A stretch of 64,000 nt of DNA. Origin: Paralvinella palmiformis. Lineage: Eukaryota > Annelida > Polychaeta > Terebellida > Alvinellidae. The translations under genes were made by a program, and so were the position numbers. The stretch spans positions 696,501-760,500 of the forward strand of contig JAODUP010000091.1 of the NCBI GenBank assembly GCA_025642065.1, given 5' to 3'. Below, in pieces: positions 33,748 through 44,552 of this stretch; the first letter of the stretch is position 1, and every line of letters starts with the position of its first letter. The notes beneath the pieces are model-generated. The model was given only the letters and a program-made list of their open reading frames with translations. It ran no database searches and was not told where the DNA came from.

Positions 33748-34634
33748 GATTGTCAAAGACCTCAGCAAACAAAGAGGTACACCCAGAAAACCGCACTACA
33801 TATATCAACATAAAGTCACCCCTCAAAATAGATGATAAAACATTTGTTTGGAAAGTGTTTGATTACGAACAAATATATATTGATCTAACTTTGCCTTATT
33901 GCCAAATTTATGCAACTAGCTCAGGCTGACAATTACTAATTAGTAGTCGCATAAATAATGATGTCCTCATTTGATTGAAGGAATTGTAACTTGTTCTGTT
34001 TCCATTTGAAATTTTGGCAACATCCCATCGGCACCTATCATCAGCGGCTTGCAGCTGGTAGCCTAAATTACAGATACATTTACAGGAATACTGTGCAATA
34101 AATTATCACCACGCAACAACACAATTCATTTTACAACCATTTTCCCTTCCTACTAGGGTACGTGTTAGCCATTTGATGAATGCGATTTGCAAATGTTGTA
34201 CGTAATTCAAATCCTTATGTGGAGATTATAGCTTTGCTTATGCCCTGAATTCTTGAAAAGAGTTAACTAAAAACACCTAACAGTCAATTAATTTTATATA
34301 TTATAAAAATTTATATTTGCAAATGCTATTACAAAATTGGGCAAATTTAAATATCGCAAAGTAAAACGAACAATGAACAATGGGCGTAAAATAGCATTGC
34401 CAAATTTTTTTAGCAGCAGTCTGACTGTATCGATTAGGAATCTAAATTCTCTATTTATGCCGCCATAAAATGTGTACTTTTGGGTATTCCATAATTAGAC
34501 CATCTGACAAATATGAGAAGAGATGCTTGTAACAGTTCGTGTTCATTGGTAACAAATATAATATATGAGCGTCGATAATCGGGGGTTGCACTGTTTTTAA
34601 ACCCATTTTACTAACCCGATGGTAATCGTTCTAG
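33748..34634. other. 3BP2 intron, no element recognised
   Basis: AT-rich. Nothing recognised. Confidence 0.5.
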
Positions 34635-34772
34635 GCTCAAACAGTTTTAGCTCGGAGTACCCAGACGAAGAGAGTGATGACAGTGATGACTACGATAAGA
34701 TAGATGAGAGAGAACTCGTAAGGCCATTGCCTCCTGTACCCGGAACCAACGGAACTACTTCGTCATCGGATG
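34635..34772 (+). CDS. SH3BP2: 3BP2 exon: acidic linker with tyrosine motif
   Basis: The acceptor is ATCGTTCTAG and the donor GTATGTAG. It encodes SNSFSSEYPDEESDDSDDYD then KIDERELVRPLPPVPGTNGT. The DDSDDYDKI stretch closely resembles the DDSDEDYEKV tyrosine motif of vertebrate 3BP2, a probable kinase and SH2-binding site. RPLPPVPG is a PxxP motif suited to SH3 binding. These roles follow from the family; binding partners here are inferred. It ends in phase 1. Confidence 0.88.
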
Positions 34773-35226
34773 GTATGTAGCTTGATAGCAAATGTCAACT
34801 GGCCATTTGATTGACTTTGTTAGAGCATTGTGTGTGTGTGTGTGTGTGCATGCATGTGTGTGTGTGTGTGTGCATGTGTGAAACAGTGAATCTTCCACAT
34901 AAAAATCAGTAGCTGGCAGTATTTTGGACATTGGGACTGGAGTTCATTTTGAACAAATCTCAAAGCTGTATTTTCATCCAAAATGGCTAGGAGAATTTTG
35001 AATGGGAAATGTTTTGTCAGTGAAAAGGACACCATTTTTCCATCTTAATAGGTAAGAAAAAATAGTGAGTAATATAGAACCTACAAAATTACTGCTGGTT
35101 GACCTTTTGAAATTAAAGTTGCTTTGAAAATGGTAAAAATGTAAATGGAAGCGTATTTCACAAAACAGATACCACCTTAAAATTTTGTTGGTGAAAAATA
35201 TAAGTACGCTCATTAATAAAACAAGT

Positions 35227-35228
<2 letters not shown>

Positions 35229-35278
<50 letters not shown>
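35229..35278. repeat. TA microsatellite
   Basis: About 25 TA units in the 3BP2 intron. It generates spurious IYIYIY ORFs on the minus strand. Confidence 0.95.
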
Positions 35279-35281
<3 letters not shown>

Positions 35282-35438
35282 TCACAATTATGGTTATTAA
35301 ATATTTCTATGGTTGCCTCTTGCTGCTTTCCTTTTAGACAATGTTGCACCTTTATATCATATAAACAAGTGTACAGAGTGATCTGAATTAATATTATGTC
35401 ATACAATGATTATGATAATCAATAACAACTGTTTACAG

Positions 35439-35620
35439 CCGGCATGGCAAGTGCCCAAAGAGCAAGCTCGCTGCCCAAAGCTCAGCCTAGGCCGCCACCC
35501 AGACAAAAATCGACCCAATATGAACCAACAGAAGCACATGTTCCAAAACTGAAGTCACCACCCCAAGTAAAACAAAAACCACTTCTGGATAAACCAAGAC
35601 CTCCTGCCAGAAGGCCGAAT
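35439..35620 (+). CDS. SH3BP2: 3BP2 exon: proline-rich linker
   Basis: The acceptor is CTGTTTACAG and the donor GTAAATAA. After the split alanine it encodes GMASAQRASSLPKAQPRPPP, then RQKSTQYEPTEAHVPKLKSP and PQVKQKPLLDKPRPPARRPN. It is basic and proline-rich, with several PxxP and RPPP motifs, as expected of the 3BP2 region that binds SH3 domains. It ends in phase 0. The donor lacks the usual G at +5, a mild weakness. Confidence 0.85.
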
Positions 35621-36218
35621 GTAAATAATATTCACTTTATATTTTCGATGACAGTGCTTTGCGGGTAGACCTGTGTAAAGTAGTTTGTCGGATTTATGCA
35701 ATTTATGTTTTGTATAAATTATTGATAGCAGTGTTGAATTAATGCCTCAATGAAAGCATAATCAAGTTGACACTGTGTGGAGTATAATTCAGTGTTTAGG
35801 TATGTTGATGTTATAGTCGTATTAACACAATATTACTTTGTATCGGGAAACTGGCTGAGCATTTTCTTTTAAACATGTACAGTCTAGTGTGAGCACACAT
35901 CCATGCACACACACACACACACACATACACACACACATGCCACATAATCATAATATTTATATGCTATGTATTTTTTAAATTCCCATGTTTATGTAATTAT
36001 ACTCATGATATTAATATGTGTTTTTATGTTTTTGTGAAATGCCTTAAACATAAAAACAATATCATAACAGTAATATTATTAATAATCATTTTAACATACC
36101 CAATGATTTGGCTTCATTCTCTATATAAGCAAATCTATTTATATCATGTCTGTATTTCATGTTTCCAGTTTTTTTTAATGTCATTCTAAATGTGTGTACT
36201 GTTATGTTGACATTTCAG

Positions 36219-36256
36219 GCAGAACTTGGACAAGTTCCTTTACCACCAAGAAATAA
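36219..36256 (+). CDS. SH3BP2: 3BP2 exon: short proline-rich linker
   Basis: The acceptor is TTGACATTTCAG and the donor GTAAGTCA. Encodes AELGQVPLPPRN plus two bases. The PLPPR core is a class II SH3 ligand pattern. The short size is supported by the phase match on both sides. Confidence 0.78.
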
Positions 36257-36798
36257 GTAAGTCATTATTAAGTGTACCTGTTCACTGATATGTTTGTTTC
36301 CCCCCACCTCATACAGGCTGTGTGTTTGTTTGTATGTGTATGTGTGTGTGTGTGTGTCCTCAGTATTTTCTGGTAACATTGTTAAAGCTCCTTTGATCTT
36401 TGCCAATTCCGCAAAATGTCTGGAGGACTTTTTTGTATTTACTCCAATCGGTTATACGTGAATATTGATGAGAATCTATGGCTAAAAAGTCAGTATTTCC
36501 ATGTGATATTGTAAAATGTGGCAGTGGAAGGTTTGGCACCAAATACCACATTCGTTATTCAAACAAAAACGATATGATGATGTGCCTCCCATGGTTCGAT
36601 GTTGTGCCTGCCATGTCATTTAACCATAATTGTACACATTATGGCACTACCGTAATAGAATGGCAACTTGTGCCCTACTGGTACCAAACGTTCCGCATCC
36701 AACAAACAACATTATCTATGGACACACTTCATTTATTTAATCTATGAAATGTTCGTAGCAGATCTATATGTCTTAATAATATCTTTATTCCATCGCAG

Positions 36799-36829
36799 AG
36801 TGCCATCTCCACCTGCCAAAAAAAATGAA
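36799..36829 (+). CDS. SH3BP2: 3BP2 exon: short linker
   Basis: The acceptor is TCCATCGCAG and the donor GTGAGTAT. Encodes (K)VPSPPAKKNE, continuing the proline-rich, lysine-rich linker. Only 31 bases, but both splice sites are good and phase 2 to phase 0 is kept. Confidence 0.75.
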
Positions 36830-37289
36830 GTGAGTATATTAACCTGACCAATTGGTGTTGTCAGTCTGTGAAGTAGGCATTATTCTGCATAAATCTGGTG
36901 TCAATTTTTTATGGCGATGTCTCCTTGTGAGGCGACGGCTAATTGTGAAATAGGGGTTCTTTTGTAAATCGGTTGTCAATGTGATAAGCTGGTGTTAGTT
37001 TACGAAGTTTGTGTTAATCTTGGAAGTAAGTTTTAATTTGTGAACTGGCTGTCAATCGATGCAGTGGTCATTAGCTAGAGTATAAAGTATGCGTTAATTT
37101 TTTAAGTTGGTTTTAACCTGAATTGTTGGTGTTGATGGAAGAAGTAAATTATAGCATGTGATAATGTATGAAATATTTATTTTTCTGCGGTGGGTGTCCG
37201 TCATTTTATTAGGCGGGAAGTAGTCGTAAGTCAGTTTGATACATGTTGTATGCGTGTAGATATTTGATACCCTTTTTGTTTCGCAACAG

Positions 37290-37345
37290 ATGTTTAATAT
37301 GAACGATGTCTGCTGGTATGAGTCGGACAAACAAGCTGCTGACCA
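37290..37345 (+). CDS. SH3BP2: 3BP2 exon: SH2 domain start
   Basis: The acceptor is TTTCGCAACAG and the donor GTAAGTTT. Encodes MFNMNDVCWYESDKQAAD. The WYESDKQAA segment is the SH2 opening (WY-----R--A) with helix A beginning. It ends in phase 2. The next exon is 3.7 kb away, beyond two LINE fragments. Confidence 0.88.
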
Positions 37346-38009
37346 GTAAGTTTGATCTGTTTCATACACTTCTTATGGTTGTTATTATTCTTGTTGATTA
37401 GTCATTATCAATGTCGAGTTTAGGGTCAGCGTTAAGGCCAATACTGGTGTATGTAGAATCAAGGTTTTTTGTTTCTCAGCAACATCTGCTGGTAGTGAAC
37501 TTGAGTAAAACATTCCAAAATCTCCAAACGTCCTCCTATCATTCAGATGTATTGGTTTGATACATGATGATGTGCAGTTTTGTATGTGGTATGTCATGAG
37601 CAGATCGAAATTGAAATTTATACTAAACCAAACTATAAATGCGTATACTTAAAACTTGTTTTCAAAACATTACAGCCGTTTAGAAAGTCATTAAGGTATG
37701 AGGGTTGGCCCCAAAGTGCAGCCAGGTTGGGAGAGTGCACTGTGCTTCACATATTTCCAAGTCAGTTTGGATCTTAGAAAAACTCAGACATCCGTTATCC
37801 TGAGTTGTGGATGGTTCTTATGGTACTACCATATCCAGATCTGCCATTTATGGCCAGCGTGAATCTTTCCTGATATCTCACATCCACTGGGGTGCTGGAA
37901 GAGCAGGCTTGCTGTGTGATAAATTGTTCAGGATAAAATCATTCGTATAGGGTTATTAGACTGTTATCAGTACTCAAACTCTATAATATAACTTGGATGA
38001 CATAATAAT

Positions 38010-39560
38010 AATAATGTATATTTAATAAAGCGCCCTTACTAGCAGGAACCATTCAAAGGCGCTGTACAAATAATATGTAATTTAATAATACCCCAAATAA
38101 TGTCTGTAAAAACCCTGTAATGATTTAAAAGATAATAATTATTTATCTGTGAAAGCAACCTTAAATAGGTGTGTTTTTAGAAGAGACTTAAAGTTTCCAA
38201 GAGACGACGAATTTCTAATATTTGCCGGCAACTTATTCCACAAATTGGGGGCTGCAACACTAAACACACAATCACCATATGACTTGAGCCGAGACACTGG
38301 CACCTGCAATAGTATCTGACTGGATGACCTGAGTTTTCGGGATAACTTTCTAATGGAAACCAGTTCACACAGGTATTCTGGCGCCATATCATTAATAGAT
38401 TTATAAGTTATTAACAGAATCTTAAAATGGATACGCTGTCTAACAGGTAGCCAATGTAGTTTTTGAAGAATGGGGGTAATATGATCATATTTTCTAGTAT
38501 TTGTCACTATGCGAGCTGCACTATTCTGAATTCACTGAAGGCGATTAATGTTATAATCAGATATGCCATATAACAGGGAGTTACAATAGTCTATACGAGA
38601 TGTAACAAAGGCATGAACTACAGTTAAAAGTGATTCTTGTGTCAAGAATGCTTTTAAACAGTGGATGTTCTTAAGATGGTAGTAGGCAGCTCAACATACT
38701 GATGTGACATGTTCATGCATGTTAATACATTGGTCAAAAATAACCCCTAGATTTTTTACTGACCCATTAGGGGTAATCGAAGATGTACCCATCTGTAATG
38801 CTGGTGTCTTTAGGGATTTAACACAATGTGGTGATGCCAAATATAAAATATTTGTTTTATTATCATTTAGTTTTAGAAGATTTTGAGTCATCCATAGCCG
38901 GATATCGGCAATACAATGTTCTAAATTCTTCAAGGAAGAGGAGAAATTTAACTCATTGTCAGGATCCAGTGATATATACAGCTGTGTGTCATCAGCATAC
39001 AAGTGATATTTAATCCCATATCGCTGCGCAATGATCCCAAGAGGACGGGTATACATTGTGAAAACCAGAGGACCAAGAACTGAACCCTGCGGTACACCAG
39101 ATAACAAAAACTGAATGTCAGATAAAATACCATGAACAGACACTCTCTGGGAGCGTTGTTCCAGATAGGATCTAAACCATTCAAGTACTCTACCTGACAG
39201 ACCAAACATGTCTTTTAACCTAGAGAAAAGTACATTATGGTCAACTGTATCAAATGCAGCAGACAGGTCCAGAAGAACAAGTATTACTGGCTTACCTTGA
39301 TCAATTGACATCATAATATAATTTTTCACTCGAACCAAGGCTGTTTCAGTGCTGTGACCACTTTTATAGGCAGACTGTAGTGATTCATTAAGGTTATTAT
39401 TGATTAAATATTTGTTCAGATGGAAAGCAATTGCCTTTTCTATAACTTTAGATAAAAATGTAAGATTTGAAACAGGTCTGTAATTGTTTAGAATATTACA
39501 GTCCATAGTGTGGTTTTTTATTAATGGTGTTAGGTCTCTTGTTATGATCCATTCATCCGG
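38010..39560 (-). pseudogene. CR1/L2-like LINE, reverse transcriptase to 3' end
   Basis: The minus strand encodes the standard RT blocks in order: NYRPVSNLTFLSKVIEKAI, then LLDLSAAFDTVDH (first catalytic D), SGVPQGSVLGPLVF and KYHLYADDTQLY (catalytic YADD). The C-terminal region follows (TPILQKLHWLPVRQR, RLKSYGDCVFSVAAPNLWNK, LLKTHLF). The frame is nearly open; I see two in-frame TGA stops, at 38691-38693 and 38532-38534. It is 5'-truncated just upstream of NYRPVSN. The 3' end at 38010 carries GGCGCTGTACAAATAATATG-type sequence and an ATT-type tail. The endonuclease and ORF1 are absent. It belongs to the same family as 23745-24062. Confidence 0.88.
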
Positions 39561-39561
39561 T

Positions 39562-39870
39562 TTTCACTTGTTGTCTGTTCCCAGTGTTAAAACTCATGCT
39601 GGGACTTGTGCTTTTTCAGTTGCTGTACCTACTCTTTGGAATTCACTCCCTGAACATGTTAAGTTACCAAATAGCATAGTTTCTTTCCATCACCAATTGA
39701 AAACTCACCTTTTCAGACTCGCTTATCCTTCCTAAGTTTCCTTTCCATCTGATCATTTGTTGATGAACTTTGCATCATACCCGGACTATCAGTTTGCCCA
39801 ACCCCTGTACTAGGTGCACCACTGAGCTCAATTCTTTTTGAGGATATTGGCACAATAGAAGTTTTGTAAT
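39562..39870 (+). pseudogene. LINE 3' end (family B), opposite orientation
   Basis: A plus frame reads HLLSVPSVKTHAGTCAFSVA then VPTLWNSLPEHVKLPNSIVS and FHHQLKTHLFRLAYPS, with a stop at 39733-39735. It closely matches the minus-strand copy at 15490-15921 and ends in the same TAGAAGTTTTGTAATAAATATT tail. It abuts the 5' end of the minus-strand LINE head to head. Confidence 0.8.
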
Positions 39871-40883
39871 AAATATTATTATTAGATGTGGGGCTGACAT
39901 CTGGTGATAATTTCGGAAATAGTTGTGGTAATTTATTAAATTAGTTTTCTGAAATTGGTGTGATATTTTATTAAATTGGTGTCAGTCTACAAACCAAGTG
40001 TTGGCTTACGAAAGGGATATCAATCTCTATAAACCAGGTATATTAACCTATGAAGTGTGGGTGTTCATTTTTTAACTTTTATGACAACTTGGGAACTTAC
40101 CCCAAACGTAGCCAGTACTCAGAAACAAACATGAAATTAGTCATCAAAGTCAGTATTTTACAGCAAGAAAACACCACAAAATGCTCACATCACCAAGAAG
40201 TGAAGGCTCTGTGGCTGTATGAGTCAGGACGTTAATGTCGTTGCTCGTGTTACATAATTGTGTACGAGATGTTGGCGTTCAGTTGCCGACAGTTGTGCTA
40301 GTTTTAGATACACGTGTAGATAGAAACGTGTGACTAATTTATTTAATATAGAATATAATATTACATTTTTGAGTTACACCCAAGAAATATTTTTGGCATT
40401 AATGTCACTATAATTATTTCCCATTTACTAATTTTGATGAGCGTGTTCGGTTTAAATGAGATCACATGTTTGGGTCGCCTACCTAGAGATTAGGTGCATT
40501 GTATTAATGATCTAAATTTCTGGCCACTGCCAGGTAGTGATGATGAAACCATCAGATGTGATGACTGTGAAAAGGCTATGGCAGGATTTCTTCTTTAAAT
40601 ATTTGAGAGGTGAGAAGTGCTTGGTGGTTAGTTTTTTCAACAGATCAGGCATTTCTCACCAGAATATACCATCTGTGGGGGAAGAGGGCATATTTGTGTT
40701 ATGGTTAAGCAAAACTCTGGTTGTGGAGAGTGGGCTGTAGCCTGAAGAAAGTCCTAATGTTAATATGTCACTAGTTTTACGCAGTACGTGTACATCGTCT
40801 GTATTGAGGTCGCCACTGAGATGTGTGAATTGTGGTCACAAAGTTGGTGACAGGCCGTAATGTAAGAAATATATATATATATA

Positions 40884-40925
<42 letters not shown>

Positions 40926-41026
40926 TTCTTTGATGTTAAATAAGATCACAATTGACTGTTAAAGCAATAAAGAAATATAATCTGACTGAAGAGATGTATG
41001 TACAAGTTAAATTAATATGTTTACAG
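39871..41026. other. 3BP2 intron with TA repeat
   Basis: A TA microsatellite lies at about 40868-40922. A plus ORF of 67 codons (40537-40740) has no recognised motif. Confidence 0.45.
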
Positions 41027-41096
41027 AATTATACGCAACATTGGCAAGGAGGGGGTGTTCATGGTTCGTCAGAGTGATAACCCACTTTGTGTCAAG
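41027..41096 (+). CDS. SH3BP2: 3BP2 exon: SH2 domain with phosphate-binding arginine
   Basis: The acceptor is ATATGTTTACAG and the donor GTCAGTGC. Encodes (Q)IIRNIGKEGVFMVRQSDNPL then CVK. GVFMVRQS is the SH2 FLVRES motif with its invariant arginine intact, so phosphotyrosine binding is likely. It ends in phase 0. Confidence 0.92.
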
Positions 41097-41227
41097 GTCA
41101 GTGCAAACACACGTAATAATAATTATAATAATATTAAATAAGCGTAATAATAATTTACTGATGAAGAACAGGCAGGTATGTTTGCCATTTAGCTGTGTAA
41201 ATAAAGAAACTGGGTAACATATATGTG

Positions 41228-41335
41228 CACTCCGATAGTGCAGTAGTTGGAGTGTTGTGCTGCAAACCTGCAGCTTGTGAGTTTGAATCCATCTAGCACG
41301 TGTGTTTGTGCGATGCACCACTAAGCCATTTTAAT
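41228..41335 (+). repeat. SINE family 2, head fragment
   Basis: ATAGTGCAGTAGTTGGAGTG and B-box-like GAGTTTGAATCCATC, then TGTGTTTGTGCGATGCACCA. It is a truncated, diverged copy. Confidence 0.5.
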
Positions 41336-41467
41336 GTATCTGCTCATTTTAAATACGTCACGGTATGTGTCCGTTGCATGTTTGCCATTCGTGATGGACT
41401 CGTTTGTATTTCAGGCACGTGCATCATCATGGCAGGTGTAGTTGTTTTTGTTTTGTTTTCCGAACAG

Positions 41468-41521
41468 ACGTTGGTGTGCTTTGTCGATGGCCGGCCGGTG
41501 AAATTCATGATTAAGCAAAAT
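41468..41521 (+). CDS. SH3BP2: 3BP2 exon: SH2 strands C-D
   Basis: The acceptor is the pyrimidine-rich TTTGTTTTCCGAACAG and the donor GTAAGTAA. Encodes TLVCFVDGRPVKFMIKQN, corresponding to KVLVVWDETSNKVRNYRI in 3BP2. Src-type SH2 domains have histidine in the VKHYKI block; here it is VKFMI. It ends in phase 0. Confidence 0.88.
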
Positions 41522-41899
41522 GTAAGTAAAAGCAGCTTACTAGAAGAATATCTCTGTGCTGTTTACAATTACACGCATTAATATTTCAAAGGTATTCAGT
41601 AATAATTCAGTAGTTATTTATTAGATTTTTTAAAACTTGCAACAGAACAGAAACCCAGCAAAAACATTTTATTCATAGCTTTGTTGATTTTAGCTAAACA
41701 TTGGCTACTTATCAATGGCTGCACTCTCTCTTGGGAGGTGTTTAGTGTTGGCACACTGTTTGAATGACTATTTTTAATAAAAAAGGCTTCCATATCAAAT
41801 TTGCACAATTTCTGTATGATTTGAGTATACATTTTCTTGTACATCCCTCATCGTGGATTGCCTATAACCATCAACTATTTTTTCAGCAGGTCTGATACA

Positions 41900-41907
<8 letters not shown>

Positions 41908-41950
<43 letters not shown>

Positions 41951-42042
41951 CTGTATTTTGGAAATATACATTCCATACACATGATACAATGTAAAAATTG
42001 GGATAAAAACGCCTGTAACACATAAAACATACACACACACAT

Positions 42043-42097
<55 letters not shown>
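41908..42097. repeat. TA and AC compound microsatellites
   Basis: TA at about 41908-41946, CA at about 42027-42058, then TA at 42058-42097 directly abutting the pogo-like element. Confidence 0.9.
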
Positions 42098-42100
<3 letters not shown>

Positions 42101-42941
42101 TAGGCCCCATTATAATATGGACCAATATAACCTGAAATCGGATATAACACAGTCAGACCTTGGAACCCAGTTCATGAGAACCATGACGGTGCATTTCCCG
42201 TGAATTGGCATGAAAATCCATCACTGACCGAAAAAATTTCAATATAATTGGAACATGTTTTCACAATTTGTAATTCACATTTAAAAAAACACAGCCAACA
42301 GCCACAACTTGCCCACCTTATTTATTGTGGAACTCCACCCACTAAATAAGTTTGATTTTTTTTTGTTAGTTCACAGCTATATTGCGTATATGTTTTATTT
42401 ATTGCAATTAGGAATCATATTTTATGTATAAAATACTTCTGTTTTGATCATATATTAAATGCTGGCAAAACTGCACTCTACTACAAGATGATACAAGACA
42501 AGACATTAGCTCTCAAGACTGACAAGCACGAGTACCAAGGTTTCAAACAGAGCAAGGACTGTTTTCTCTACTCCTATGCACAAACCAGATGTTTTCATTA
42601 CAGAAGCTTATTTGTGCATGTGCACCTATAAACAGCCATTTATTGGTCTGCCTATTTGCTACCTTCATCTGAAAAACATCCACCATTTCTGGTGGATGAA
42701 TACCTCCAAACTCTTACTTTTTGCGCAATTTTGGAGAAAGAATTTATTTTCCACTCAAACACTGAGGTACAATTTATGTTTAAGTCAACAGATGATTATT
42801 GGTAACATTTATGAAATAAACAATTGTATGTAATCTTCAGGGATGGGGAACAACAAGGTGAATACATGCACTCCCTATTTTCGCCCACCAGCCACCCTGA
42901 CAGTGCTTGGTGCCACATCATGTTATACCCGGGATCTACTG
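42098..42941. mobile_element. pogo/Tigger-like non-autonomous element
   Basis: The left end is CAGTAGGCCCCATTATAATA. The right end, reverse-complemented, is CAGTAGATCCCGGGTATAAC. The CAGTAG-CCC start and the TA target (TA on the left, TG on the right) are typical of pogo/Tigger-type Tc1/mariner elements. No transposase frame survives. The left side sits at the end of a TA microsatellite. Confidence 0.6.
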
Positions 42942-43760
42942 TGTGTGTGTGCGTGTGTGTATATTGAGAATCCGTTAATTTGGACATTGCTCATCCATTA
43001 AACCCACTTTCTGAAACAGTTTGTCTGTGACGGATTTAGCACCATTATAAATGACTCTTTAATGCAGAAAAATCGTGTTCCGCATTCCAAATCACTTCAT
43101 TTTACCAACAGAATGTGACGTTTCAATGTCAAATGACCTCGTTAATCCAACAACACGAAAATGTTTCCACTAATTCAGTCATGCAAGACACACTGACATG
43201 TTGTCATTAAATGGTTAATTAACCCACACATGATAATTACTATATCATAAGCAATTACAACCGTCCTTGACCATACACATTGCCACACAATGCTTCCATT
43301 GCCTGTGGCTGTCTCATAGCCAATCATAACCATTCATGGCTAATTACAAACGCAAATGTGTGATTTTTCCAATGAGCAGACCAGGAGTTAACCTGATGGA
43401 CTAGGTGACAGGAGAATTTCTTTATAGTGTCTGTAATTAATTAATTCAATGCCATTCCATATCATTGCGCGTGGTTATTGAACACAGTGGGGGAACAATC
43501 AACCGTGACCCCCCTCAACCTGAGTCCGACAGTGATACGCCGGCATCTCCGCCGCCTCGGAAAATCATCGCCGAAATTATAAGTGTCATTGTGGTTCCAA
43601 TGGATGTCGCGTATTAATTTTGTTACCTACAACGGCGTGTCTTTACGATCTAAAAATGTGTGACACAAACTACCGATATGTCACGGACTCGAAATTCCGA
43701 CATTTACGTTTATCCGACATATCGTCATGTGACAAACCTTGTTGGATTAACGAATTATCA
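42942..43760. other. 3BP2 intron, possible further transposon debris
   Basis: 42965-43180 has wording such as GAGAATCCGTTAATTTGGAC and CGTTAATCCAACAACACG. This may be an inverted pair belonging to another pogo-like element, but ends were not defined. No exon was recognised. Confidence 0.35.

Positions 43761-43764
<4 letters not shown>

Positions 43765-43802
<38 letters not shown>
43765..43802. repeat. TA microsatellite
   Basis: About 19 TA units. Confidence 0.95.
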
Positions 43803-43807
<5 letters not shown>

Positions 43808-43977
43808 ATCTTATTATGATATATAAATTGACTTCAGTGAATTGAGAATGATGTAGCTCACATACTGAAAAATACTCTAAATATAAACATATCAATTCCC
43901 AAAATCCATTGCCCGCCAAATAGAGTGAGAGAGTGTATTCATGTCGGGGTTTTACTAACTTATAAATCTATCAATGC

Positions 43978-44070
43978 CAGTGTGGCGCCTCCGTGGTCTA
44001 GCAGTAGCGTGTTGGACCACATATCACACTACCACCCGTGTTCAAATCCCGGCGTGGGCATATCCGAAGG
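43978..44070 (+). repeat. SINE family 1, head only
   Basis: GTGGCGCCTCCGTGGTCTAG, an A-box-like TGGTCTAGCAG, GTGTTCAAATCCCGGCGTGG and GGGCATATCCGAAGG, after which the family sequence stops. It abuts LINE-like sequence. Confidence 0.8.
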
Positions 44071-44074
44071 TTGT

Positions 44075-44290
44075 TTCGTTAGAATACTATTTTATGTGTC
44101 TGCGTATCCTATTAAGTCATATCACAGATAGTAGATTAATCCACACACTGGGGGAAGGAGTTGCTGAAGGAGATTATATTAGAAATGTATCATCTCTTGA
44201 AAACTTAAAAGCTATAATAAAAAACACTTTGTTCAAGGCAGCCGTCTACAATAAATAAAGTCGCTTCTTCAACATTTCCAGTTTGTTTTT
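44075..44290 (+). pseudogene. Possible LINE C-terminal fragment
   Basis: A plus frame ends RNVSSLENLKAIIKNTLFKA AVYNK and stop at 44258, resembling the (I)RN-SSL--FK--LKT-LF terminus of CR1/L2 LINEs. An ATT microsatellite follows at 44340-44370. The match is short. Confidence 0.45.
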
Positions 44291-44411
44291 GGTTACATCC
44301 GATTTTGTGATTTCACTGTGTAGTGCGTTTGAATGTCGCATCATCATTATTATTATTATTATTATTAATTTTATTGTTATTATTATAAGCTGACATATGA
44401 TTTTCTTTCAG

Positions 44412-44552
44412 CCGACGAGCGGCATGTACTACATCCACGATGAATGGACGTTTCCCTCCATCCCGGCACTGCTAGAACACTACCATCACAACAACTTACC
44501 GAAAAAAATTACCTGTCTCACAGAACCGTACACCAAATACACGACGAAATAA
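44412..44552 (+). CDS. SH3BP2: 3BP2 last exon: SH2 C-terminal half and stop
   Basis: The acceptor is GATTTTCTTTCAG. Encodes PTSGMYYIHDEWTFPSIPAL then LEHYHHNNLPKKITCLTEPY and TKYTTK, with TAA at 44550-44552. F-S---LLEHYH-N-LP------L--PY-Y is the end of the 3BP2 SH2 domain (MVEHYHTHVLP--L--PYGYT). The protein ends a few residues beyond the SH2, as in 3BP2. Confidence 0.93.
   Translation, partial: PTSGMYYIHDEWTFPSIPALLEHYHHNNLPKKITCLTEPYTKYTTK

Larger units (their letters stand above)
19075..44552 (+). other. SH3BP2: 3BP2-like adaptor gene (PH-linker-SH2), 5' end missing
   Basis: Twelve exons joined in phase give 365 residues and then a stop. The order is PH domain (exons 1-3), acidic linker with tyrosines, proline-rich linker, and C-terminal SH2 domain (exons 9-12). 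That layout, the PH block FKIVNLANPDCRKYFAAG followed by TWMREIR, and the C-terminal LLEHYHHNNLPKK-LTEPY-KY match vertebrate 3BP2, a cytoplasmic adaptor in Syk/Abl/Vav-type tyrosine-kinase signalling. The SH2 keeps the phosphate-binding arginine (FMVRQS). The position that is histidine in Src-type domains is changed (VKFMI), as it is in 3BP2. The vertebrate protein is longer (about 560 residues); here the linker is short. The start codon and PH strand 1 are not located. The gene spans more than 25 kb, with a 10.5-kb first visible intron. Confidence 0.9.

Noticed and set aside
33381..33826. 117- and 139-codon minus frames rich in NSNSKFI
   Set aside because: They come from the tandem array inside the hAT MITE.
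41412..41467. Alternative acceptor TTGTATTTCAG upstream of the SH2 exon at 41468
   Set aside because: Starting there adds 55 bases, breaks the phase-0 join and disrupts the SH2 sequence; the acceptor at 41467 keeps both.
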